A stretch of 64,000 bases of DNA, taken from Deltaproteobacteria bacterium (GTDB lineage: Bacteria > Myxococcota_A > Polyangia > Polyangiales > Ga0077539). This document shows positions 26,583 through 35,829 of the stretch, in pieces. The position numbers were made by a program, and so were the translations under genes. Within the stretch, counting starts at the first letter, position 1; each line of letters begins with the position of its first letter. The DNA lies in assembly GCA_030694465.1 (NCBI GenBank), contig JAUXYJ010000006.1:35519-99518 (forward strand). The letters run 5' to 3'. Under the pieces are notes generated by a model that was not told the origin of the DNA, made no database searches, and was given only the letters and a program-made list of their open reading frames with translations.

Positions 26583-29500
26583 ATGACTGATACCCCCGAG
26601 TGCCTCGCGTTGCGCGAGGATTTAGCAGCGTTGATCGAAGACACACTGAGCGATGCCCAGCGTGATCACGTGGTGCAGTGCGACGCGTGCCGAGACCTTC
26701 GGCACGAGCTGCGCAAGGACGTCAACGCGGTCAATCAGGCGGGCGGAGACTATCGTCACCCCGATGATTTTGAGGCGAAGGTGCTGCGCGCGGCCGAGGG
26801 CAAATTGTTTGTTCTTGAGAGCGCTATGCCTGCACCGAGCAAACCGAGCGAAGAGGATCCATCAGCGAAATCGCAGAATAAATCTTCGGCGCTCGCGTTC
26901 GCAAAGACCGAAGAGCAGCCAGTCACGGCGCCCTCTGCAGGGCGCTTGAGTGACAAGCGCGAGGGGCCTACGAGCGACGCCGTGGACAGCAACGTGCGCT
27001 CGATGGAGTCGGCGATCGCGCGCAAGGGTGGCGGCAAAAATGTCGGGCCGTTGATGGCCTTGGTGGGCATCGCGGCGGCGGCGGCGATGATCCCACTGGC
27101 GGTGCGCGCGGTGCGCAGCCGTGGGACAGAAGCCACTGGTGAGCAAGCGCAAGAGCAGGCCGGCAAGCGTGGCTGGAGCGGGCAGATCGCGATGGTCTCG
27201 CGCGCGGCGGCGGACAGCACGGGCGGGCTCGAGGTGCGGGCTCCTGGGCAGGCGAACTTTGTCGTGCTCGCGCAAGGCGGGACGGTCGCTGCGGGCTCTG
27301 AGCTGCGCACCGATGACCGTACGCGGGCACGGATTGACCTAGCCGATGGCACGCGCTTGGTGCTCGATCGAGGCACTGGGCTGCGGTTGGATGGCGCCCA
27401 CGCGCGCACCGCGGCGCTCTTGCGCGGCGCGATGATGGCGGATGTGTCTCACTTGGCCACGGCGCCGTCGGCCAAGCTCACGCTGCCGACGGGGGTGGTC
27501 ACGGTGCTCGGGACGCGCTTGTTGCTCACGGCGAGCGAGGACCGCGGGACCGTGCTTGTCACGCGCGGGACTGTGCGTGTCGAAGGCCAAGCGGGTGCGC
27601 CCGTCGAGGTCAAGACCGGGATGGAGAGTGTGTTCGGGCGCGCGAGCGCTCCGCAGGTCGCCACCGCGGTCAACCTCGCGTCGCGTGTGTCGTGGAGCGA
27701 GCGCGGCGAGAGCACCGAGGCCCCCGAGCAAGACAGCGCGGTGACGGGTCTGGGAGAGCTCCGCGCGCGGCGTCCGGGGCAGTCGCAAGAGCAAGACCAC
27801 GCGGTGTCGCTCGTGGCGCATCGGGTGAAGGTCCGCATCGTGGGAAACCTCGCGCGCACTGAAATCGAAGAGGTATTTCGCAACGATACGGGCAACGAGC
27901 TCGAGGGGATCTACCGGTTTCCGCTGCCGCCTGAGGCGCAAATCGAGCGGCTCGCGCTCGATGTCAACGGCGAGATGGAGCAGGGCGCGTTTGTCGATCG
28001 ACAGCGCGCGGCGGCCATCTGGCGCGGGGTGATCCGCAACGCCGTGCGACCGATGCAGCAACGCGTCGAGAGCGAAGACCTCGTGTGGGTGCCTGGCCCG
28101 TGGCGCGATCCGGCGTTGCTCGAGTGGCAGCGCGGAGGGCGCTTTGAGCTGCGGATTTTTCCGATCCCCGCGCGGGGCAACCGCCGCGTTTCGATTGCGT
28201 ATACACAGACCATCGCGCCCGGTGCCGGTGGGCTGCGGCGCTATGTGTACCCGCTCGCGCACGACGCCAACGGGAGCACACGTGTTGAGCAGTTTGACGT
28301 CGATGTGCAAGTGCAAGGGCACGACAGCGCAGCGGGCGTACGTCCTCGTGGCTATGCGCTCTCACCCGATAGCACCGGTGCCAATACACCAGAGCGCGCG
28401 CGCTTGACCTTCTCGCAGGGCGCGTTTGTCCCGGCGGGTGATTTGGTGATCGAGTATGCGCTGCCCAACCGCGACGCGGTCGCGACGGCGTGGGCATTTC
28501 GCCCTGAGAATTCTCAGCCCGTTGTGCCCACCGTCCCTGCGACCCCCGCGCCCACAGGGACCCCCCCGTCGGTGCCTGATGACCGCGCGTACGTGGCCCT
28601 CGCGCTGCGTCCGGTGCTGCCACAATGGACCGACTCGCGACCGAGAGACTACGCCCTCGTCGTGGACACCAGCCGCTCGATGGTGGGCGAACGCATGGTG
28701 CGCGCCGCGCGTTTGGCGCGCGAGATGGTCTCCCAAATGGACCCACGCGATCGGGTCACCGTGCTCGCGTGCGATGCCAACTGCCGTGAGATCTCAGGGA
28801 GTGTGCGCTTCGCTGGGGCTCGCGCTGCGCAGCAAGTGCAAGAGTTTCTCGCGGCCGAGCAGCCCGCCGGTGGGACTGATTTGGTCGCACAAGTGCGCGC
28901 TGCCGCGCGTGCGATCCCGAGGGATTCTGCAAGGGATCTGCGCATTGTGTACATCGGTGATGGTGGCGCATCGTTGGGCTATCGCAGGCCCGACCGCGTG
29001 GCCGAAGAGGTGCACGCTGCGATGCCTCCGGGGCGCGCGACGCTCACCGCGGTGGCGATCGGTGTCGACTCGGACAGCACGATGCTGGGCGCGATGGCGA
29101 GGGCCGGCGGCGGTGTGATCGCGCCGTATGTTCCGGGTGAGAGCGTGCGAAGCGCGGGCCTCTCGGTGCTCGAAGCGACCTACGGGGTCACGCTCCGAGA
29201 GCCCTCACTGGTGTTGCCCGAGGGGCTGACCGAGGTCGCCCCGACCAAGCTCTCGACGTTGCGCGCAGGTGGCGAATTGCTCGTGGTGGGGCGCATGCGC
29301 GGAGAGTCTCTCCGTGGCGACGCGATCTTGCGCGGGACCGTGGCAGGTGAGCCATTTGAAGCGCGAATTCCCTTGGATGTGCGCGTCACGAGCGACCGCG
29401 GAAACGCGTTTGTTCCGCGCTTGTTTGCAGCGGCGCGCATCGCCGAGCTCGAGTCCAACGGAGGCAACAACGCCCGCGAAGAGATCGTGCGCTTGTCGCA

Positions 29501-31238
29501 GACCTTTCGTGTCGCGAGCCGCTACACATCACTGTTGGTGCTTGAGAGCGATCGGATGTACCGAGCGTTTGGTGTGTCTCGCAATCTCGCGCCCGAGGCC
29601 GACTGGACCGGCGAAGAGGCGAGCATTTCGACCGCGACACAGAACACCCCCGCGCAGCACAGCGCGCAAGCCGAGCCCACAGTCCTAGAGCGCAACCCGA
29701 TGCAAGCGCAAGCGATCGGCTCGCTCGGGGCGCTCGATCGCCTCGCCGAGGCGTCTAGCGAGGCGCAGAACGTCGCCGAAGCCCCGATGGCGGGAGCCCT
29801 CGCTGCCGCGGGTTTCGGCGGCCTTGGCCGCGCCGAGGGAGGGAGCGCCGGAGGTCACAGCATGGCCGCTAGGGCCGACGACGACGATGACCAAGCGCCC
29901 GGTGCCGCAGGTGCAGGCGAAGAGGCTCGAGAGGCCAGCGCAGGTCCCGTCGCAGACCTCGGCGGAAGCATGGGCGGAGGTCTGCGGATGGCCACGACGG
30001 GCTCGGGCAGCGGTGCCCGTGTGAGCAGTCGCGCGTCCGCTTCGGGCGCCACCGGGGACGCTCTCGCGCAACCGTTGCAAAACAGTGCGCCTCCCGCTCC
30101 GCCTGCGGTCGCGGCAGGGATGATTGCGCCGACGACCCCGATGTCGGTGACCACAAGAGCCACGGCGACGCCGAGGCCCAGCGCACCGAACCGCGAGCCG
30201 ATCGCGCAGCAGGATGTTATGCGCGACCGTCGTGGCCGAACACGTGCGCCCGGCCGCTGGATGCGACGCATCTGGGAGCGCCACGCTGCCGTGGGCGCAG
30301 CTCCGATCGCTGACGAAGCTCGCATCCGTGCGGCCCGCACCGCGCTCGCGCTCATGCCGGACTCGCGCGGCCGTCACAAAGACTTCTACAAAGTGCTCAC
30401 CCTCGCGGGGCGCTTTGACGAGGCCGCCGAAGTGGCTCGCCGTTGGAGCACCCGCGACGCGCTCGATCCCGACGCGCTCGTACGTCTCGCCGAGGTCGCG
30501 GCCCGCAACGGCGATCGCGCCCTCTCGCTCCGAACGCTCGCCGGCATCGCGGATGTGCGCAGTGAAGACAAAGCCCAGCTCGAGCGCATCGCGACGATGT
30601 TTGAGCGCGCCGAGGACACCGCGACTGCGTGCGCGGTACGCATCTCGCTTGCCGAAATCGCACCGACCCAGGACAACAGCGCGCTCGCAGGGGCCGTGCG
30701 TTGTGAACGCGCCGCGGGGCACACCGCGAGCGCACAACGCTGGCTCGATGGGCTCGGTGACGCGACCCGCGTAAGCGCGATTGAAGCTGCGATTTTGCAG
30801 ATCGATCAAGCGAACGCTCCGAGCACCGCGAGCGCCGTCCGTGGCGAGCTCACCGTCGAAGCCCGCTGGGACACACCGGTAGACCTCGACCTCGCGGTGA
30901 TCGATCCCTCGGGCACACGCGTGACCTGGGCGTGGGGCCGCACACGCGGGCTCACGGTGCTCAACGCGCAGGGCCGTGACGGAGAGTCCCTTGGGCTCTC
31001 GCGCCTCTCGCAGACCGGTGACTACGTGATCGAGCTCTCGCGTCCAGTGCGCAACGGCCCGGTCGTTCGTGGGACGATCACCGTACGCGCGATGGGACGC
31101 TCGAGTGTGTTTCGCGTGACACTTGAGAGCCACCAGGACACACAGCGCGTGGGCGGAGTGCATGTCACACGCGATTCACGCTTGGTCGAGGTCGCCAATG
31201 GGCAGCCCGAGTCGGGCGCTCAATGGATGCCACTGTGA
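26583..31238 (+). CDS. Giant anti-sigma-like transmembrane protein: zinc finger, FecR, VIT and VWA domains
   Basis: 1551 residues from ATG. Domains in order: a cytoplasmic zinc-finger anti-sigma motif (His29, Cys33, Cys36 in HVVQCDAC); one membrane helix (about 153-176); a FecR-like periplasmic domain (about 195-370); a VIT domain (about 395-540; RTEIEEVFRNDTGNELEG); a VWA domain (about 685-860) with an intact metal site DTSRS; an Ala/Gly/Ser low-complexity linker; a TPR-like helical region (about 1215-1400); and a C-terminal beta domain (VDLDLAVIDPSGTRV) resembling DUF2135/YfaP. VIT-VWA proteins are usually exported adhesin- or complex-forming proteins. Here that module is fused to a membrane anti-sigma factor next to its likely sigma factor. 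Signal sensed unknown. Confidence 0.88.
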   Translation: MTDTPECLALREDLAALIEDTLSDAQRDHVVQCDACRDLRHELRKDVNAVNQAGGDYRHPDDFEAKVLRAAEGKLFVLESAMPAPSKPSEEDPSAKSQNKSSALAFAKTEEQPVTAPSAGRLSDKREGPTSDAVDSNVRSMESAIARKGGGKNVGPLMALVGIAAAAAMIPLAVRAVRSRGTEATGEQAQEQAGKRGWSGQIAMVSRAAADSTGGLEVRAPGQANFVVLAQGGTVAAGSELRTDDRTRARIDLADGTRLVLDRGTGLRLDGAHARTAALLRGAMMADVSHLATAPSAKLTLPTGVVTVLGTRLLLTASEDRGTVLVTRGTVRVEGQAGAPVEVKTGMESVFGRASAPQVATAVNLASRVSWSERGESTEAPEQDSAVTGLGELRARRPGQSQEQDHAVSLVAHRVKVRIVGNLARTEIEEVFRNDTGNELEGIYRFPLPPEAQIERLALDVNGEMEQGAFVDRQRAAAIWRGVIRNAVRPMQQRVESEDLVWVPGPWRDPALLEWQRGGRFELRIFPIPARGNRRVSIAYTQTIAPGAGGLRRYVYPLAHDANGSTRVEQFDVDVQVQGHDSAAGVRPRGYALSPDSTGANTPERARLTFSQGAFVPAGDLVIEYALPNRDAVATAWAFRPENSQPVVPTVPATPAPTGTPPSVPDDRAYVALALRPVLPQWTDSRPRDYALVVDTSRSMVGERMVRAARLAREMVSQMDPRDRVTVLACDANCREISGSVRFAGARAAQQVQEFLAAEQPAGGTDLVAQVRAAARAIPRDSARDLRIVYIGDGGASLGYRRPDRVAEEVHAAMPPGRATLTAVAIGVDSDSTMLGAMARAGGGVIAPYVPGESVRSAGLSVLEATYGVTLREPSLVLPEGLTEVAPTKLSTLRAGGELLVVGRMRGESLRGDAILRGTVAGEPFEARIPLDVRVTSDRGNAFVPRLFAAARIAELESNGGNNAREEIVRLSQTFRVASRYTSLLVLESDRMYRAFGVSRNLAPEADWTGEEASISTATQNTPAQHSAQAEPTVLERNPMQAQAIGSLGALDRLAEASSEAQNVAEAPMAGALAAAGFGGLGRAEGGSAGGHSMAARADDDDDQAPGAAGAGEEAREASAGPVADLGGSMGGGLRMATTGSGSGARVSSRASASGATGDALAQPLQNSAPPAPPAVAAGMIAPTTPMSVTTRATATPRPSAPNREPIAQQDVMRDRRGRTRAPGRWMRRIWERHAAVGAAPIADEARIRAARTALALMPDSRGRHKDFYKVLTLAGRFDEAAEVARRWSTRDALDPDALVRLAEVAARNGDRALSLRTLAGIADVRSEDKAQLERIATMFERAEDTATACAVRISLAEIAPTQDNSALAGAVRCERAAGHTASAQRWLDGLGDATRVSAIEAAILQIDQANAPSTASAVRGELTVEARWDTPVDLDLAVIDPSGTRVTWAWGRTRGLTVLNAQGRDGESLGLSRLSQTGDYVIELSRPVRNGPVVRGTITVRAMGRSSVFRVTLESHQDTQRVGGVHVTRDSRLVEVANGQPESGAQWMPL

Positions 31239-31295
31239 CATAGTATGTCACTCCTGCTGTGCACGCTTTGGGGCCAGTCGTGCTAGAGGCAGTGA

Positions 31296-33296
31296 GTGAC
31301 TGTCGAGACCATGCTCGGACAAGGTGGCGCGCTCTCGCGTGTCCTTCGGGGCTACGAAGCGCGCGCAGAGCAAGGGCAGATGGCTGCGGCGGTCGAGCGC
31401 GCCCTCAGTGGCGGCAACCCGCTCTTGGTCGAAGCAGGCACCGGCACTGGAAAATCGCTCGCATACTTGATCCCAGCTGCCAAGAGCGGGCTGCGCGTTG
31501 TGGTCTCGACGGCGACCAAAGCGCTGGGCGAACAGATCATGCAGCGGGACCTCCCGACGCTCGCAAAGCTCGGGCTCAACCCCTCGGTGGCCTTGGTCAA
31601 AGGTCTCTCGAATTACCTCTGTCTGCGACGCCTCGACGAGCACCGTCGGGCTGTGATTTCGGGCACTGCGCGCGCGGACATGCACCTCGACGCCGTCATA
31701 CGTTGGGCCGAGAACACCGCGAGCGGAGACCGCGCGGACCTAGAGTCTGTGCCCGAAGACTCGATGGTCTGGCGTGACGTCGCAAGCTCAAGTGACACGC
31801 GCTTGGGGGTGAAGTGTCGCTTCTACGAGCAGTGTTTTTCGACACGGATGCGTCGTCGCGCAGAGGCCTCGCAGATCATCGTCACCAACCATCACTTGTT
31901 TTGTGCAGACCTCGCCCTGCGGCACGCCAACATTGGCGCGCAGGTCTTGCCCGACTACGACGCGGTGATCTTTGACGAAGCGCACGCGCTCGAAGAGGTC
32001 GCGACCGAGTTCTTTGGGGTGCGCGTGATGCGGTCGCGCGCCGAGGCGATCGTACGAGACGCCAACCGCGCGTTTGAGACCGCGGGCTTCTTCGTCGATC
32101 CGACCCGAAGGTCTTCGCTTGGGCGCGTGCTCGCGGATATCCTTAGCGCCAACATTGAGCTCTTTACGCTCTTGCCACGGTTGGGGGCGCGTGGGCGCGC
32201 GACCGACACGTTTGATCGCGTGCTGATGCAGTCAGGACGTGTGCTCTTGGACGCCGAGGTCTTCGAAGGGCCCTTTGGCGAGGCCACACGCGCGCTGTCC
32301 AACGCGCTCACGCGGCTGAGTGACAGCCTGCGAGACTTCGTGGGTGGGGGCGACGCGCTCTTGAGCGTGGCGCGGCGCACGCAAGCGATGCGGGACGCGA
32401 TGGTCATGATCCTCGGCGGCAGCGACGGCACGCAGGTGGTCTACGGCGAGGCCGACTCGCGCGGCGGCGGGACCATCGGCGTGAGCCCCATCGAAGTGGG
32501 CCCGCTCTTGCGCGAGAGGCTCTGGTCTCGGCGTACCGCGGTGGTGCTCACCAGCGCCACGCTGGCGTCCGGTGCCAACGGCGCCACCAAGGGCTTTGAG
32601 TTTGTGCGCGCCCGCTTGGGTGTGCCCTCGGGCGCGGACGAGCTCGCCCTCGCCAGCCCCTTTGACTATGGCCTACAGAGCGCGCTCTACGTGCCACGCA
32701 AGATCCCTGAGCCCCGCGAGGACGGCTACTTCGACGCGGCCGTGCAAGAGATCCGCGCGCTGGTCGAGGTGACCCGCGGCGGGGCCTTTGTGCTCTGCAC
32801 ATCGCATCGGCAAATGAAGGCGTTTGCGCAGGCGCTTCGCGGCACTTGGCCCTACGCAACGCTCGTGCAAGGAGAGTCTCCCAAGCAGGCTCTGCTCACG
32901 CGCTTTAGGGCCGCGGGCGACGCTGTGCTCTTCGCGACCTCGAGCTTCTGGGAGGGCGTAGACGTCCCTGGGCGCGCGCTGCGCTTGGTCGTGATGGATA
33001 AATTGCCCTTCGAAGCGCCCAATGATCCGGTCGTAGCTGCGCGCATTGCGCGGCTTAAATCGCAGGGTCATGAGCCATTTGTGACACTACAAGTTCCCGC
33101 GGCGACGCTGGCGCTCAAGCAAGGGTTTGGTCGGTTGATTCGGACGCGGCACGACGCGGGGATCGTCGCGATTTTGGACCGGAGGCTCTACTCCAAGGGC
33201 TATGGGCGCACGATGCTCGACGCGCTCCCGCCCGCATCACGATGCAATTCGCTTGATGAATTGCGGGCATTTTGGATGAGCGTCGACCAAGGCTGA
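31296..33296 (+). CDS. DinG/XPD-type superfamily 2 DNA helicase with an altered Fe-S cluster site
   Basis: 666 residues from GTG; ATG at 31311 is an alternative. Walker A EAGTGTGKS, DEAH box in FDEAHAL, NHHLF, TSATLA, and the C-terminal SFWEGVDVPG and QGFGRLIRT motifs place it with DinG/YoaA helicases, 5'-3' translocases that act on repair and replication intermediates. Family members ligate a 4Fe-4S cluster with four Cys in the pattern C...C-x4-C-x5-C. Here Cys109, Cys174 and Cys180 are present but the second ligand is Arg169 (codon CGC at 31800-31802, one transition from TGC). The cluster may therefore be absent, or liganded differently. Confidence 0.9.
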   Translation: MTVETMLGQGGALSRVLRGYEARAEQGQMAAAVERALSGGNPLLVEAGTGTGKSLAYLIPAAKSGLRVVVSTATKALGEQIMQRDLPTLAKLGLNPSVALVKGLSNYLCLRRLDEHRRAVISGTARADMHLDAVIRWAENTASGDRADLESVPEDSMVWRDVASSSDTRLGVKCRFYEQCFSTRMRRRAEASQIIVTNHHLFCADLALRHANIGAQVLPDYDAVIFDEAHALEEVATEFFGVRVMRSRAEAIVRDANRAFETAGFFVDPTRRSSLGRVLADILSANIELFTLLPRLGARGRATDTFDRVLMQSGRVLLDAEVFEGPFGEATRALSNALTRLSDSLRDFVGGGDALLSVARRTQAMRDAMVMILGGSDGTQVVYGEADSRGGGTIGVSPIEVGPLLRERLWSRRTAVVLTSATLASGANGATKGFEFVRARLGVPSGADELALASPFDYGLQSALYVPRKIPEPREDGYFDAAVQEIRALVEVTRGGAFVLCTSHRQMKAFAQALRGTWPYATLVQGESPKQALLTRFRAAGDAVLFATSSFWEGVDVPGRALRLVVMDKLPFEAPNDPVVAARIARLKSQGHEPFVTLQVPAATLALKQGFGRLIRTRHDAGIVAILDRRLYSKGYGRTMLDALPPASRCNSLDELRAFWMSVDQG

Positions 33297-33358
33297 TCGC
33301 ACGAACTTCGCCGAAATTTGGACGCACGCGGGGTCTCTGTTGCAAAGACAGAGTCACA

Positions 33359-34000
33359 GTGCAAGCGCCTATTTCACTTCATGCGACCTCGCCGAGCCTG
33401 CCACTCACCGAGTACACGCGCGTAAGCGACGACGCGGCGATCCTGGTAAAACGCCAGGATTATCCGCGCGCGCTCAATGTGCTGCAGCGCCGAAGCCCCG
33501 ACGAGCGGCGCTGGCGTTGGGCCTTTCGTCGCGTGAGCCACAGCACCAAGGCCCTCGCGGGGCAGCGCCAAGACTGGATGAGCGCGGGCCTGAGCGAGCT
33601 GGTCTCGGGCATGAATGATCGTGGGCTCAAGCAAGAGCTCGCCCTGGATTTTCGCTCGCTCACCGATCGCTCGCTGAGCGGCGTCGCGCTGCCTGATTTT
33701 ACCGCGCGTGAGCTCTGGCGCATCGCCGATCACTTCGGTCTCCCGATGGAGTACCTCACGCACATCACCGCGCTCCCAAGCACCATCGATGCACCCATTG
33801 ACACCGCGCGCGTGGTGATTGACTGCAGAAGCACCGCCGAAGCGCATCGCGAAGAGGCACGCAGGCTCGTGGCAGAGCTCCCTCCGACCGAGGCGCTCCC
33901 GATGCTCGGGCAGCTCGCGCGGGTTGCGGCGGATGCTCAGCGTGACGCGGCGGCCCGTTGGCGTGCGCTCGCGCAGCGACTGCTGCTCGGACGCGGGTAG
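33359..34000 (+). CDS. Hypothetical protein
   Basis: 213 residues from GTG at 33359; the frame is open further upstream but the earlier starts lie within or just after the helicase. It is rich in Arg, Leu and Ala with predicted helices throughout. ALNVLQRRSPDERRWRWAFRRVSHST and a terminal RVAADAQRDAAARWRAL helix stand out. No membrane segment or catalytic motif was seen, and no family was recognised. It follows the helicase on the same strand, and may be transcribed with it. Probably cytoplasmic. Confidence 0.6.
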   Translation: MQAPISLHATSPSLPLTEYTRVSDDAAILVKRQDYPRALNVLQRRSPDERRWRWAFRRVSHSTKALAGQRQDWMSAGLSELVSGMNDRGLKQELALDFRSLTDRSLSGVALPDFTARELWRIADHFGLPMEYLTHITALPSTIDAPIDTARVVIDCRSTAEAHREEARRLVAELPPTEALPMLGQLARVAADAQRDAAARWRALAQRLLLGRG

Positions 34001-34076
34001 CGCTGTGCTGTGTAACCCTGTGATTCACTAGGGTTTTCGCTGGTAGAAATCACTGAGATCGCTCAGTCTCTGTCCC

Positions 34077-35819
34077 ATGCTTGTGCGCCGTAGCTCTGTG
34101 TGTCCGTGCTCAAGGCTCTTGTGCGGGTTGCCTCTCGCGTTGGCTCTGAGCGCCGCAGCGCGCCCTGGCCACGCGCAGCGAATGCAGCCCATCTCCGCAC
34201 TCTTTTCGAGCGATGGCTACACCGCGCTCGCAGTGGATGGTGTGGGAATTCGCAGCACACCCACCGAGTCATCGACTGGCGAACTCACCCTCCAGGTCCC
34301 CACGGGGTCGACCCTGGTGCGCGCCGTGTTGTTCTCGTTTGTGCGCTCTCGGTTCGACGTTGTGATCAATACCAGCTCGCTGCCCGGTGCGGTCTCGATC
34401 GCTGGCTCGCCGCTGTGGGGTCCGGGTGTCGCGTCGGGCGCCCAGCAGCTGCCCGCAGGACAAGCCCTGAGGTGCCCCTTAACAACCACAGGTCGTGTGT
34501 GTTTTACAACGTTTGCACACGATGTGACCGCACAGGTGCGCCCGCTGTTTGATGCGAGCGCGGGCCCCTCGCTGCGTATTCCGATGTCCGAGCGCGGGGA
34601 TGACCCGATGCTTGGCGAAAGGTTTTCTTACACCGGGCACGCGCTCGTGCTGCAGTACCGCAATCCTGGGATTGTGCGGCGACGCTGGCATGGCGTGTGG
34701 GCTGGGGACAGCCATGAAACCGTCGAGACCCTCGCGGTGCCTGGACTCGCCATGTCCCCGCAGGCATTTCGCTGCCCGGGTCAAGTGCGTGACGAGCCTG
34801 TCGCGCTGTCGGCCACGGTGCTCTCAGAGCGCAACATCTGCGACGAGGCCGGCAGCCTTGTGTTTGCAACGACCATGGGCACTGCGTTTCTGTCGGAAAG
34901 CATCGGAGGGGCCGACGATGGATGGAGCGATCCCATCAGAGTGAGCACCGACTGCGCGCTGCCCGTTGGCGACTATCGTGCGTTGATTACCACGGGTTCG
35001 TGGGGTGCGGATCCGACGGTACGCGCTGTCGTCATGGGCACTGCCGTGGGCGTCGAGGGCGATGTGTTGGGCTCGATGCCGGCGGCCCCGCGGGGCAACG
35101 ACGAGCTCGTCGCGTCGCCTATGCCGGTGACCGCGGTGAGGCTCACGGGCGGCGCTGCGGATGTCAAAGCGCTGGGCCTGATCGTGACGCAATACGCGGT
35201 CGATGGAGACCTCGACGGCGACGGCTTTCGTGATTCGGTCGAGGGATATTGCAGCGCGATCGACACAGACGGCGACGGCATCGAGGACTGGCGCGACGAA
35301 GACAGCGACAACGACTGTATCCCTGACCGTGAAGAGATGTCCGCGCGCACGGGGGTCGCGACGCGCGCAGAGGCCGACGCGCGCTGTGCCGCACGCAGCC
35401 CAAGCACACCACGATGCGACCTGACGCAGGGCCGCTGCGTGAGCGTCCCCGTGGATGGAGGCGCAAGCGATGCAAGCGATGCAAGCGATGCGAGTGATGC
35501 GAGTGATGCGAGTGATGCGAGTGATGCGAGTGATGCGAGTGATGCGAGTGATGTCTTGGCGCGGCCTGACGCGCAGGGGTCCGACGCAAGCGGAGACGCA
35601 TCGATGAGCGAAGACGCTGCAAATAGGCAGATGGATGTCGTCTCGATCGAGAGCGACGCGAGGGCTGGCTCGGGCCTGCCGGATGACCTGCGTTTTCGTG
35701 GTGGGGCGTGTGCGTGTCGTGTGCCAAGTGGTCGGACCACTTTGTCCTGGCCGGTGGCTGTGCTGGTGGCGAGCGCTCTCGCGCGCGTGGCGCGGCGACG
35801 CAGGCCCCGCGTGAAGTAA
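34077..35819 (+). CDS. MYXO-CTERM-like secreted surface protein with calcium-binding repeats
   Basis: 580 residues from ATG. Signal peptide: basic start, then PLALALSAAARPGHA. A beta-rich ectodomain follows, then a thrombospondin-type-3-like Asp-rich region (GDLDGDGFRDS, DTDGDGIEDW, DSDNDCIPD) that should bind calcium. A (Ala-Ser-Asp)10 tract is encoded by ten 9-base repeats at 35463-35552. The C-terminus has the layout of a MYXO-CTERM sorting signal: Cys-containing GGACACR, hydrophobic helix (WPVAVLVASALA), then RRRRPR. Proteins of this kind are anchored at the myxobacterial cell surface or processed. Ligand unknown. Confidence 0.83.
   Translation: MLVRRSSVCPCSRLLCGLPLALALSAAARPGHAQRMQPISALFSSDGYTALAVDGVGIRSTPTESSTGELTLQVPTGSTLVRAVLFSFVRSRFDVVINTSSLPGAVSIAGSPLWGPGVASGAQQLPAGQALRCPLTTTGRVCFTTFAHDVTAQVRPLFDASAGPSLRIPMSERGDDPMLGERFSYTGHALVLQYRNPGIVRRRWHGVWAGDSHETVETLAVPGLAMSPQAFRCPGQVRDEPVALSATVLSERNICDEAGSLVFATTMGTAFLSESIGGADDGWSDPIRVSTDCALPVGDYRALITTGSWGADPTVRAVVMGTAVGVEGDVLGSMPAAPRGNDELVASPMPVTAVRLTGGAADVKALGLIVTQYAVDGDLDGDGFRDSVEGYCSAIDTDGDGIEDWRDEDSDNDCIPDREEMSARTGVATRAEADARCAARSPSTPRCDLTQGRCVSVPVDGGASDASDASDASDASDASDASDASDASDASDVLARPDAQGSDASGDASMSEDAANRQMDVVSIESDARAGSGLPDDLRFRGGACACRVPSGRTTLSWPVAVLVASALARVARRRRPRVK
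35463..35552 (+). repeat. Ten tandem 9-base repeats coding (Ala-Ser-Asp)n
   Basis: Three copies of GCAAGCGAT are followed by seven of GCGAGTGAT. The second block is a perfect array and should be prone to slippage, changing the length of a flexible acidic linker without breaking the frame, since the unit is three codons. Confidence 0.95.
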
Positions 35820-35829
35820 GCTCTGCCGC

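Noticed and set aside
33243..33263. Inverted repeat GCAATTC...GAATTGC as a terminator of the helicase gene
   Set aside because: It lies inside the coding sequence, before the stop, and fits the dispersed AT-cored motif instead.
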